Of a stretch of DNA of 64,000 nucleotides, positions 21,410 through 31,515 are shown one piece after another. Each line of letters opens with the position of its first letter. Within the stretch, counting starts at the first letter, position 1. The notes under the pieces are model-generated. The model did no database searches. It had not been told where the DNA came from and saw only the letters and a program-made list of their open reading frames with translations. The DNA is from Dactylis glomerata (Eukaryota; Streptophyta; Magnoliopsida; Poales; Poaceae). The stretch is taken from assembly GCA_007115705.1 (NCBI GenBank), contig QXEO01000546.1:11795867-11859866 (forward strand), given 5' to 3'. A program made the position numbers and the translations under genes.

Positions 21410-24400
21410 ATGCCGCGAGCACCCCCACCCCCGAACCCGGAAATGGCCGAATTGCTAAGATTGATCATGGAAGACCGGGAAGCAGCCCGAGCTGAGCGCC
21501 AAGCCAACTTGGCCACTCTTCAGCAGTTAACCCAGATGGCAACGAACCACAACAATGGCAATGGCAATGGTGAAGGAGAAAACCATGGCAATGGAGAGCA
21601 CCGATCCAAGTTAAGGAGTTTCCAGAACACCAACCCTCCTATATTCACTAAGTCTGAAGAGCCCTTAGATGCCGATGATTGGCTTCGTACTGTGGAGAAC
21701 AACTTGGCAGTCGCCGAAGTTGGGGAAAACGAGAAGGTCTTATACACCACCCACTATCTTGCTGGAGCGGCAAGAGCTTGGTGGGACAGCACCCGTGCCA
21801 TGCAAGTCCCAGGGTATGTGATGCCGTGGGAAGAGTTCAAGAGCAAGTTTAGCAAAGCCCATGTTCCCAAGGGATTGGTAAAACGGATGAGAGATGAGTT
21901 CAGAAATCTGAAGCAAGGTTCTATGTCGGTGGTGGATTACCGTGACAAGTTCCTTACCTTGTCTAGATATGCCCCAGATGACACCAACACCACTGAGAAG
22001 AAGCAAGAAAGGTTTCTGGATGGACTTCATGATGAGATGCAATGTGTCTTGGTCAGCATTCCTTTTGCCGACCTGGAGTCATTGGTTGACTCTGCCATTC
22101 AGATGGAAGGTAAACTCAAGCAAGCTACCGAGAACCGCAAGCGCCGTATGATGTATCAAGGCAACTCGAGCAACTCGCAGAAGCCAAGGGGAAATGCACC
22201 AATGGGTTTCATCCCTAGACCAATGAGGCAGTCTGCACCTGCTCCGCGTCCCAACTATCCTAACCGCCCACCCGGCAACAACTTCAACCGTGCACCCCCA
22301 AGACCTAGTGGCAACAACTTCAACACCAATACTCCAAGGCCAAATGGCGCCCCTGTGTTACCCAAGCCTGGTGACAAGTCTGGTGTTACATGTTATGAGT
22401 GTGGACTAAAAGGGCATTACTCCAATGAGTGCCCCAAGAAGCTGAATGATGCATCCAAGACTGCTGCCCCTGCTCAGCAACAGCGTCGTGTGGGAAATGG
22501 CAAGAACTATCCACCTAGGAACCAGCCTCACTCTCGGGGCCGTCTGAATCACATGAATGTTGAAGAAGCTCAGGAAGCAACCGACGTGGTGCTTGGTATG
22601 TTCCCTGTTAACTCAGTTCTTGCAAGAGTCCTGTTTGATTCTGGAGCTTCACACTCATTTGTTACCCAATTATTCGTTGATAAAAGTGGACTTCAACCCA
22701 CACCCTTGAAAGATGTCATGTCTGTGCAAATTCCCGGGTCAGTAACAAAAGCTAGTTGTACTTGCTTGGCAGTGCCCATAGAAATCCATGGGATAGCTTT
22801 CTTAGCCGATTTGATAGTGTTGGGAACCAAGGGTTTGGAAGTAGTTCTTGGTATGAATTGGATGTCTTTTCATCAAGGAGTGATAGATTGTGCCAAAAAG
22901 ACCATCACCATGAAGAGTAGCAATGGAATCATAGTCAAGCATGTGTCCGTAAAACCACCCCAAACCACCAGATATCATAAGAGTATCTCAGGACCGACTT
23001 TGGAGCAAGTCCCCATCGTCTGTGAATACCCGGATGTCTTTCCCGATGAGTTACCCGGAATGCCACCGGATCGGGATATTGAGTTTATCATTGAGCTTAT
23101 CCCCGGAACTGGATCAATAGCCCAACGACCCTATCGTATGAACCCAGCTGAATTAGTTGAGTTGAAGAAGCAATTGGATGACCTGTTGAGTAAAGGATTA
23201 ATTCAACCAAGTTCTTCTGCTTGGAGATCACCCGTTCTGTTTGTGGATAAAAGTGACGGTTCTAGCCGACTGTGCACTGATTATCGCAAGCTTAACGATG
23301 TGACCATCAAGAACAAGTATCCTCTCCCGAAGATTGAAGATCTGTTTGACCAATTGACTGGAGCACGAGTATTCTCGAAGATAGATCTTAGAACTGGATA
23401 CCACCAACTGAAGATCCGTGCAACGGATATCCCCAAAACAGCCTTCACTACCCGATACGGATTGTATGAGTACACCGTAATGTCATTTGGATTGACCAAT
23501 GCCCCTGCTTATTTCATGAATCTCATGAATAAGGTTTTTATGGAGTTCTTGGATAAGTTTGTTGTGGTCTTCATTGACGACATTCTTATCTACTCCAAAT
23601 CCGAAGAAGAGCATGCAACCCATTTGAGATTAATTCTAGAAACCCTAAGAGAGCATCAGCTGTATGCTAAGTTCAGTAAATGTGAGTTCTGGTTGAAGGA
23701 AGTTGGATTCTTAGGCCATGTGCTGTCAGCAGGAGGAATATCGGTAGATCCCAAGAAGATCAAATCAGTCCTGGAATGGGAAGCCCCTACCACTCAAACG
23801 GAAGTTAGAGGTTTCCTCGGATTAGCAGGATATTACCGCAAGTTCGTCGAAGGATTTTCCAGTATTGCCCGTCCAATGACCCAATTGTTGAAGAAGGACA
23901 AGAAGTTTGAATGGACCCCTAAGTGTGAAGAGAGTTTTCAAGAGCTCAAGAAGCGATTGGTGACCGCCCCTGTCCTAACCATGCCCGATATCACCAAGAA
24001 TTTTGATGTCTATTGCGACGCTTCCAAACTTGGACTTGGTTGCGTACTGATGCAAGAAGGAAAGGTCATAGCCTACCTCTCTAGGCAGCTTAAACCTCAT
24101 GAAGAGAATTATCCAACCCATGATCTAGAGTTAGCAGCCGTGGTTCTAGCTCTGAAGACTTGGAGGCATTATTTGATGGGCAACCGTTGTGAGATCTATT
24201 CTGACCACAAGAGTTTGAAGTATATATTCACCCAGAAGGAGTTGAACATGAGGCAAAGGAGATGGATAGAGTTGATCAAGGATTATGATCTGGAAATTCA
24301 CTATCACCCTGGTAAGGCCAATGTAGTGGCCGATGCGTTGAGTAGAAAGCCGTGTTCGTTGAATATGAGGATCAAGGAAGAGCAACCTATGTTGCACCAA

Positions 24401-25915
24401 GAGTTTGAAAGATTTGGATTGGAGCTAGTCAGTCAAGGATTCCTCGCCAACCTTGAGTTTCAACCCACCTTGATGAGCCAAATCAAAGAAGCCCAGAAGG
24501 GAAATGAGAGTATTGAAGGAATCAAGCGCAGAATTGGTTCCGGCAAGGTGCCAGGATTTGAAGAAGATGATCAAGGAGTTCTTTGGTACAAAGGCCGTAT
24601 TTGTGTGCCCGCTGACTCAGAATTGAAGGAAGTAATTATGAAGGAAGCCCATGAGACACCTTACTCCATCCACCCTGGTGGAACTAAGATGTACCAAGAT
24701 TTGAAGGAACAATTTTGGTGGCATGGAATGAAGCGCGAGATTGCATCGTTTATATCCAAGTGTGATATCTGTCAAAGAGTCAAGGCTGAACATCGACGTC
24801 CTGCTGGTTTGCTGCAACCTTTGCAAGTTCCGGAGTGGAAGTGGGATTCTGTTGGAATGGATTTCATCACTGGATTTCCAAAGTCTAGTCGTGGAAATGA
24901 CTCTATTTGGGTCATTGTGGATAGACTAACCAAAGTGGCCCACTTTATTCCTGTCAAGACCACTCATCGCTCAGATCAGCTAGCAGATCTGTATCTATCC
25001 AGAATTGTCAGTTTGCATGGAATCCCTAAAACCATAGTTTCTGATCGAGGAACCCAATTCACCTCGAGATTTTGGAAAAGCTTACATCAAGCTTTGGGAA
25101 CCAAGTTAGCCTTCAGCACAGCTTACCACCCTCAGACTGATGGACAGACTGAAAGAGTAAATCAAATACTTGAAGATATGTTGAGAGCCTGTGTTCTAGC
25201 TTATGGAACGAAGTGGGAAGACTGTCTGCCTTTCGCGGAGTTTTCGTATAACAACAGTTATCAAGCCAGTTTGCAAATGGCCCCATTTGAAGCTTTGTAC
25301 GGAAGAAAATGTCGTACCCCTCTGAATTGGTCAGAAACCGGAGACAGCCAGATTTTTGGACCGGATATTCTGCAAGAAGCCGAGGAGAAAGTTCGCATGA
25401 TTCGTGAATACCTCAAGGCAGCCCAATCAAGACAAAAGAGTTATGCCGACAAGAGACGTCGAGAACTGACCTTCCAGATTGGAGACTTTGTTTATCTTAG
25501 AGTATCACCTCTCAAGGGAATGCAAAGATTCCAAGTAAAAGGAAAGCTTGCCCCAAGATATATTGGACCCTTCAAGATACTAGACCGCAGAGGAGAAGTG
25601 TCTTATCAGTTGGAAATGCCCCCTGAATTGTCTGAAGTACACGATGTCTTTCACGTGTCGTTACTTCGGAAATGTCTTGAAATTCCGGAGAAGCCCGAAG
25701 TCTTCAAGAATATTGATCACCGTTCTGTGGACATCAACACGGACTTGACCTATCGTGAAATGCCGATCCGTATCCTTGAGGAAGCTTATCGAACCACTCG
25801 AACCCGAAGCATCAAATTTCTGAAAGTTCAGTGGAGTAATCACACCGAAGAGGAAGCCACTTGGGAACGAGAAGATTACCTTCAGAAAGAATTTCCCAAT
25901 CTTTTCAGTTCTTAA
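21410..25915 (+). CDS. Element D Gag-Pol polyprotein (gag, protease, RT, RNase H, integrase, chromodomain)
   Basis: 1501 residues in one frame. Retrotrans_gag spans about residues 85-250 (WDSTRAM, EEFKSKFSKAHVP). The zinc knuckle has C328, C331, H336 and C341 (CX2CX4HX4C). Protease active site is D410-S-G-A-S. Reverse transcriptase has FIDD at 721-724. RNase H has D870 in DVYCDAS. The integrase zinc finger begins at H1081 (HETPYSIHPG). The integrase catalytic triad is D1151, D1212 and E1248, with exactly 35 residues between the last two. A GPF/Y-type RYIGPFKIL follows, then a chromodomain from about 1449 to the end (VQWSNHTEEEATWE). The ATG follows TTATCTTCAG, a 3' splice-site consensus. No stop or frameshift was seen, so the enzyme set looks complete. 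It would make cDNA and integrate it, with targeting by the chromodomain. Confidence 0.95.
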   Translation: MPRAPPPPNPEMAELLRLIMEDREAARAERQANLATLQQLTQMATNHNNGNGNGEGENHGNGEHRSKLRSFQNTNPPIFTKSEEPLDADDWLRTVENNLAVAEVGENEKVLYTTHYLAGAARAWWDSTRAMQVPGYVMPWEEFKSKFSKAHVPKGLVKRMRDEFRNLKQGSMSVVDYRDKFLTLSRYAPDDTNTTEKKQERFLDGLHDEMQCVLVSIPFADLESLVDSAIQMEGKLKQATENRKRRMMYQGNSSNSQKPRGNAPMGFIPRPMRQSAPAPRPNYPNRPPGNNFNRAPPRPSGNNFNTNTPRPNGAPVLPKPGDKSGVTCYECGLKGHYSNECPKKLNDASKTAAPAQQQRRVGNGKNYPPRNQPHSRGRLNHMNVEEAQEATDVVLGMFPVNSVLARVLFDSGASHSFVTQLFVDKSGLQPTPLKDVMSVQIPGSVTKASCTCLAVPIEIHGIAFLADLIVLGTKGLEVVLGMNWMSFHQGVIDCAKKTITMKSSNGIIVKHVSVKPPQTTRYHKSISGPTLEQVPIVCEYPDVFPDELPGMPPDRDIEFIIELIPGTGSIAQRPYRMNPAELVELKKQLDDLLSKGLIQPSSSAWRSPVLFVDKSDGSSRLCTDYRKLNDVTIKNKYPLPKIEDLFDQLTGARVFSKIDLRTGYHQLKIRATDIPKTAFTTRYGLYEYTVMSFGLTNAPAYFMNLMNKVFMEFLDKFVVVFIDDILIYSKSEEEHATHLRLILETLREHQLYAKFSKCEFWLKEVGFLGHVLSAGGISVDPKKIKSVLEWEAPTTQTEVRGFLGLAGYYRKFVEGFSSIARPMTQLLKKDKKFEWTPKCEESFQELKKRLVTAPVLTMPDITKNFDVYCDASKLGLGCVLMQEGKVIAYLSRQLKPHEENYPTHDLELAAVVLALKTWRHYLMGNRCEIYSDHKSLKYIFTQKELNMRQRRWIELIKDYDLEIHYHPGKANVVADALSRKPCSLNMRIKEEQPMLHQEFERFGLELVSQGFLANLEFQPTLMSQIKEAQKGNESIEGIKRRIGSGKVPGFEEDDQGVLWYKGRICVPADSELKEVIMKEAHETPYSIHPGGTKMYQDLKEQFWWHGMKREIASFISKCDICQRVKAEHRRPAGLLQPLQVPEWKWDSVGMDFITGFPKSSRGNDSIWVIVDRLTKVAHFIPVKTTHRSDQLADLYLSRIVSLHGIPKTIVSDRGTQFTSRFWKSLHQALGTKLAFSTAYHPQTDGQTERVNQILEDMLRACVLAYGTKWEDCLPFAEFSYNNSYQASLQMAPFEALYGRKCRTPLNWSETGDSQIFGPDILQEAEEKVRMIREYLKAAQSRQKSYADKRRRELTFQIGDFVYLRVSPLKGMQRFQVKGKLAPRYIGPFKILDRRGEVSYQLEMPPELSEVHDVFHVSLLRKCLEIPEKPEVFKNIDHRSVDINTDLTYREMPIRILEEAYRTTRTRSIKFLKVQWSNHTEEEATWEREDYLQKEFPNLFSS

Positions 25916-25940
25916 TTAGTGAATCTCGGGGACGAGATTC

Positions 25941-25958
25941 TTTTTAAGGGGGGAAGAT
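25941..25958 (+). other. Element D polypurine tract
   Basis: TTTTTAAGGGGGGAAGAT immediately precedes the 3' LTR and would prime plus-strand synthesis. Confidence 0.9.
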
Positions 25959-28900
25959 TGTAACAACTCAGAATTTGTAACCCAACTCTTATTAAATAAA
26001 GAGTCAAAAATTGGACCCAAATAAAACTTTTTCTTCAATATTGCATGCACACATGCATTCTCTTTATTTGTATTTCTATGATTTTATGTGTGTTCTTTTG
26101 CTTGAGCATTGGTTAAACAATTCTAAGGGAACCAAGAGAAACAACTAAGAAAGACATTAGGAACCAAAAGAACCAAAAATAAGAATAGGTAAGAAAAAGA
26201 TAAAGTTAATATGATCTAGAAACTATTAATGACTACACCACTTTGAGCCCTTATATTAAGAAATCTGCAGCTCACCTTCTTGTTTGGCCAACTAGTTGAG
26301 CTTAACCAAGTTATGGACTAACTCAACCAACAAAGAGCTACCAAAAATTCAAATTGGAACATCACTCAAACTTGAGCCAAAGTTTGAATCTGAAACAGCA
26401 ACTATACTCAAATTTGAAATATAAATTTTTGCAAAACTCATTATTTCTCCAGAACAAAAATATGCCTGGGTACCTTATCCAATATGATGAGCACCCAAAG
26501 TGGCAAATTTGAAAAATTCGAATTTTTAGTTCTTGTAAGCATTTCGTCGAACACCTGCAGAAGAAAATCAAACCAAATCCAACTTCACTGTGCTGCACTG
26601 TGCTAGCTCGCTGCAGCCCTGTTGCCATGCCTCTGGACGGTGCCCTGGTCGAACCCAGTTCCCTCTGCCCCGACCCAAGCCCTGGAAGAAGGAGGAGAAG
26701 AGAAGCCAGCACCCCAGGACCCCCGCTCTTCTTCCCAGCAGCCTGCACGTCGACGACCACCCTGCCCTCGCCAGAGGAGACCTACAGGACCCCGCGGCCG
26801 ACCCAGCAACCCCCCAGCACGCAAGCATGGCCGCCGTGGCCGGAGAGGCCGTCGCACGCCGCCAGGACCCCCGTGCAGTGAAGCTTTTGGTCGCCTGGTT
26901 CCTCGTCGCCTCGGCCTATATAAACCCCCCTCCGATCAAACGGAGATACTCACCCAGCCACCAGCTACCTCCCAGACATCACCGCTTCTTCCCTCTCGCT
27001 CTGCTTCGCCGTAGCCAACCTCGCCGGCGCGGTACTGGACAGGAGCAGCGCCGCCGCGTTCGAGCACCGGGAGGCAAACTTCTGCAGGGAATCGGAGGAG
27101 GAGGAGTACCGCAGCCGATCCCGAGCGTCGCCGTCGAGCCCTGCTTCCCCTACGCCTCGCCATCGCCATCGAACATTCGTCTCTGCTCGCAGGTGAGCCC
27201 CCGCTGTGACTGAGGAAGAAGATGATCGTGAACCGTTAGATCGAGATCGGACGATAACTTACCGATTCGGGTTTTGAATTAGGTCTGACGTCGTGGCCCC
27301 ACCTGTCAGTACCGATTTTTATTCCCCCGCCCCGCAGCGAAACGTTTTCTGGGCCGGCCCGTTCGGGGTCTGCTCAGGCTTGGCCCGTTTGGTTAGAAAT
27401 CAACCCGATTCGTTTTTAATTAATTCCCGCCCTTTTTCTTTTATTTCAAAACTGTTTCAAATGGTATTTTCAAACTTAAATTCCTAGAGTTTTATAAGTC
27501 CAAATTTAGCAAATAAATATTCGTTGGAAAGCTTATAACATGCTCTATCCAATGGTACTGGTTAGATCTCCAAAACAGTTAAGAATAAAAATGGTTATGA
27601 ATAGTGTGACCCTAGCTTGTGAATTAATGAAAGATTTCTAGAAAATTATTTAAGCCATCAATAATCATGAAAATTAAAATGTGAACTTACTAATGACCCC
27701 TCTTACTGTTAGCCAACACTAATCTACCCAAACCATATTAGTGTGACCATTTAGACCCTAACCCAAACCTATTTGTTAGCATAAAATGATAGAGCCCTAA
27801 TGCACACTTAGAAGTAATTGCCCTCTTTACCCATTTCACTTAGTGGATCATTCCCACTTAAACTTGCCCTAGTAACCCTAAATCAACCCCAATGCTGCAC
27901 CAGTGAACCACCTAGGCCACTTAGCAAAGAATCTAGTATGCACACTTGAAGAAAAACTTAGAAGAAGGACTTATCTACCAACACATAAAATGCAACATGA
28001 CTCAAATTGCAACCGGAATTAAAATACAACCTAAAGAATATTGTTTGAAAGTAAGCATGAGTGCTTGGTGTGTTGTTAGCTTGGTGAAGTGATGGTGTGT
28101 TTGTGTTTATTCGTTATTAGACGCTAGTGTTGCCGAGGAGGATATTGGAGGGGATTATTATTATCCAGAAGAAGAAGAGAACCCCGGACACTTTGCCAAC
28201 CAAGGCAAGCCATCTTTTGATTCATACTCCCACTACCTAGTTTTAATACTGCATTCTACTTGTTTTAAGTAAATTGCATGATTGAATTGCTAGAGTAGAA
28301 TGATAGAAGTAAATTGCATGATTGAATTGCTAGAGTAGAATGATAGAAGCATATTGATGTCTTGGTTATCAAGAGCATCAAGCTGAGTTTATCCAACCAT
28401 AGTAGTAGTACTATCACTCAATGTAGTTGCTTAGTCGCTAATAAAGGTTGAGGCTATCTCGGGAGGAACCCCATTTGAAAGGTGGTGACTTGACCTTGAA
28501 ACTTGAAAGGGGAGATTGCTCCTACATGATGGCTTTATGAAAGAAAATAATCTGGACTAAGAACTATGAAATGTATTTCTCAAATGACAACGAGTGATGT
28601 ACATGGGTGCCAACTATACCGTACAACCACGTTACCCCTATATGGGAAGGGGCTTAATCCGTAGTTTGTTGATCTTAGTATGGGAGGTCTTGCATAAAAT
28701 CTTCATGGAAGGACTCCACGGGCGGATACTTCTTGACCAAGTGGATTCCACTAACCCGGTCTCCGGGATGGGCATAACTAGAGGCGCCGGAGCGGGAAGT
28801 CCGTATCCCGGGCTCTAGGGAAGGATCCTATACTAGGATGAGCAAGTGAAAGAATTTGTTTGATTATCTGAAAGCCGCATACCTTTGTGTATAGCGAACC

Positions 28901-29615
28901 GTGGATTTCTCCCGGCAGATGTATCGAATCTTGTGGGTAAAGTGTACCCCTCTGCAGAGGTTTTCAAACTATTCGAATAGCCGAGTCCTCGGTCATGGAC
29001 GGTTGGCAAACTCTACCTGGCTTTTGTCAAGAATAAAAAGAACAAGGGTGAACCTGGTGAATGACATGAATTTGAATTGACATGACTTGACCGGGATCTT
29101 GACACATTGAAGTTCCTCTTTAGAATGAACTTAGAGAACTAAACCTCTTTTCTACAAATGAGCATTCTTGGGAAATAAAACTAGCTTTTGCAAACCAACT
29201 TAGTGCTTAGTCCACTATACCCAACCTTGCATATCTACTTCATCTCTTCATTTATAAGATGGTTTGCGAGTGCATCCAATGTACTCACGGCTGTGTCCCT
29301 GGCTATCAACTTGGCCAGACTATGGGGAGGAATACCGGGAGGAAGGGTATGAAGAAGAGTTCCAGAACTAAGCTCGTCTCCGTGAGTCGCCAATTGCCTG
29401 TAGGGAGAAGGCATGGGCCGAAGACGGTATTTCCGCTGCTATATTGTGTTGTAATATGACTTGGTCTATATGACCATTGTATTGGAATCATCGTATTGTA
29501 ATGTCTGTGGAACTGGTTACCAACTACGTTATGTATATCGCAACAATGATTCTGGGATTGCGGTGGAATACATAGCGGGCACTTCGAATTTGTTATCAAA
29601 TTTGAGGTTGTCACA
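25959..29615 (+). repeat. Element D 3' LTR
   Basis: 3657 bp, nearly identical to 16482-20137. One extra T near 28960 closes small frames that are open in the 5' copy. Followed by the target duplication CTGCC. Confidence 0.95.
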
Positions 29616-30616
29616 CTGCCCTACATGATTGAGATCACCGTTATGTAATTCTACATGTTTGGTTTGTTGGGATCCGATGAATATTGGTGTTATGCTTGAG
29701 TTGAAGTACTGAAATTTATCTTATGTTATCTCTATGTTGTTTATGATCTTGCATGCTCTCCGTTGTTAGTAGCTATCTTGACCGAGTAGTTGCTAGTGAC
29801 TCCAAGATGGGTATTTATGCTCGATAGTGGGTTCATGCCTCTATTTAATCTAGGGGAGTGACAGAAACCTCTAAGGTTGTAGATGTGCTGTTGCTACTAG
29901 GGGGAAAACAACATTCATATGCTCGAGGGCATATGCTTTGTTTACATTACACACTTTGCTTAATGCAATTATCTGTTGTTCGCAACTTAATACTTGTGGA
30001 GTTCTCGGATTGATTCGCCACAAGTGGATTATTAGTCATAGATGCAGTTGGATGGCGGTCTATGTATCTTGTTGTAATGCCCAGAGTAAATCTCATAGTG
30101 ATCCTCTCATCATATGCACGTTATCTTTATTCTATCAATTGCCCAACTGTAATTTGTTTATCCAGCATGTGTTATTTTATCTTATGGAGAGACACCACTA
30201 GTGAAATGTGGACCCCGGTCCTATTTCCATTATATTGCTATCATCTGTTTACTTTACTCGCACTGTTTACTTTACCCGCATACTATTACTATTTTCCACT
30301 CGATACGCTCATTTTTTTGTTTACAGCAAACCGGTGAGATTGACAACCTCATCGTAAGTTGGGAGCAAAGTATTTGGTTGTGTTGTGTGCAGATTCCGTG
30401 TTGCAGGTGGCAAAGCAAAGCTTGGACGAGGCGCCTTATAAATTGTCCTAAGCTGTCGCAAGCTAGCAAGCATCAGCTTCAGTCGTTTGGCTTCTTCCCC
30501 TTCGGATCGATAAACCTTGGTTTTTTACTGAGGGAAAACCTTGCTGCTATATTCATCATACCTTCCTCTTGGGGTTCCCAACTGGACGGTGAAGATTTAC
30601 CGTACCGCAAGCATCA
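29616..30616 (+). repeat. Element B 5' LTR, second part
   Basis: Begins with the D target duplication (29616-29620) and continues B's LTR from CTACATGATTGAGATC to GCAAGCATCA at 30616. It matches 47386-48388 of the 3' LTR at about 97% by eye. Confidence 0.93.
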
Positions 30617-30625
30617 ATAATTTTC

Positions 30626-30643
30626 TGGCGCCGTTGCCGGGGA
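30626..30643 (+). other. Element B primer-binding site (tRNA-Asp)
   Basis: TGGCGCCGTTGCCGGGGA, a full match to the complement of the plant tRNA-Asp 3' end, nine bases after the LTR. Confidence 0.9.
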
Positions 30644-30804
30644 GGAAAAAGAAGACTTCTGCGAGGGGATTTTCGCACGCACATCCTTTACTTTGTTTTA
30701 TGTTTTGCTTTACTTTATTTTTACTTGCATCATTTTATCAAAAACCCAAAAAAATTAGTATCCTTTATAGTTGCTTTTATTTACTTTCTTTTAGTCTTGT
30801 TAGA

Positions 30805-31515
30805 ATGAGTAATCCTGAAGTTGAAGTTCATACTTTTAAGCAACAAGGGGGAGAGAGCTTGAAAGATGCTTGGTACCGTATTAGCAATTCTCATCATAGG
30901 TGTACAAAGAAGCATTCTACCATGATCCTCCTTAGAAATTTTTATGTTAGTATAACTAGTTGGTATAGGTACGTTCTTGATACTCTCGCAGGCGGTAATT
31001 TTCTGGGTACTCCCGCTCTTGAAGCATGCACTTTAATTGAAAGTTTAGTGAGGGTACCACCTATTCATGTAGTTAAAACTGAGGTCACTTTGGAGGAAGT
31101 TTTAGAAAAGCTTAGCTCTTTAGAAAAAAGTTTGCCAAATATCCTTGATAATGCTAGCCGCGTTAATGAATTGATAGAAAGTATGGGTAAGAGAATCACC
31201 ATTTTAGAGGCTAGCACTACTCTTGATAGTCAAAACCTTAGGATTGGGAAACTAGAGGAGTCCATGGAAACTTTAAGTTCAATTTTCTCTTCTCTTAAGT
31301 TTAAGAAGGAGAAAGCTTTTGTTGGAAAAGAGCAAAAATTTATGTATGTTCCCAAGGTGTCTGTGCCTAAACCGCAACATGTTTTTAAGATTGGTAAGAC
31401 TTTTAGTTCAACTAAGAGTGACTTGCAGGTTGAATCATCTTCGGGAACCTCTAAAGTGCCTAGTGTGGTAAGTGGTGAGCTTGAGGAAACAGTTGATTCA
31501 CTTGATATTACTTGA
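30805..31515 (+). CDS. Element B gag-like ORF, 236 residues
   Basis: Starts MSNPEVEVHTFKQQGGESL at 30805. Upstream in-frame codons belong to the LTR and leader. The N-terminal 90 residues carry LKDAWYRISNSHHR and LLRNFYVSITSWYRYVLDTL, typical of plant gypsy gag. A coiled coil (LEEVLEKLSSLEKSL through MGKRITILE) follows. The frame ends DSLDIT-stop, exactly as in element A, although the gag parts are otherwise different. No zinc knuckle, protease, RT or integrase is present, so the element is non-autonomous. The ORF is open and could still be translated into a capsid-like protein that packages element RNA. Confidence 0.65.
   Translation: MSNPEVEVHTFKQQGGESLKDAWYRISNSHHRCTKKHSTMILLRNFYVSITSWYRYVLDTLAGGNFLGTPALEACTLIESLVRVPPIHVVKTEVTLEEVLEKLSSLEKSLPNILDNASRVNELIESMGKRITILEASTTLDSQNLRIGKLEESMETLSSIFSSLKFKKEKAFVGKEQKFMYVPKVSVPKPQHVFKIGKTFSSTKSDLQVESSSGTSKVPSVVSGELEETVDSLDIT

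Larger units (their letters stand above)
16482..29615 (+). mobile_element. Element D: young chromovirus-type gypsy element, probably autonomous
   Basis: 13.1 kb element with near-identical LTRs of 3656 and 3657 bp, a tRNA-Met primer-binding site, an extra ORF0, an unbroken Gag-Pol ORF with chromodomain, and a polypurine tract. Target duplication CTGCC. By eye only three LTR differences were found: T/G near 17261/26738, G/A near 17691/27168, and a one-base indel near 19481/28960. At 1.3e-8 substitutions per site per year this is on the order of 20,000 years. The C-terminal chromodomain and domain order place it among plant chromoviruses, most like the Tekay/Del lineage. All parts needed for retrotransposition appear present. 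Confidence 0.93.

Noticed and set aside
7222..30643. Possible tRNA-Asp or tRNA-Met gene pieces at 7222, 20141 and 30626
   Set aside because: Only 13-18 bases complementary to tRNA 3' ends directly after LTRs: primer-binding sites, not tRNA genes.
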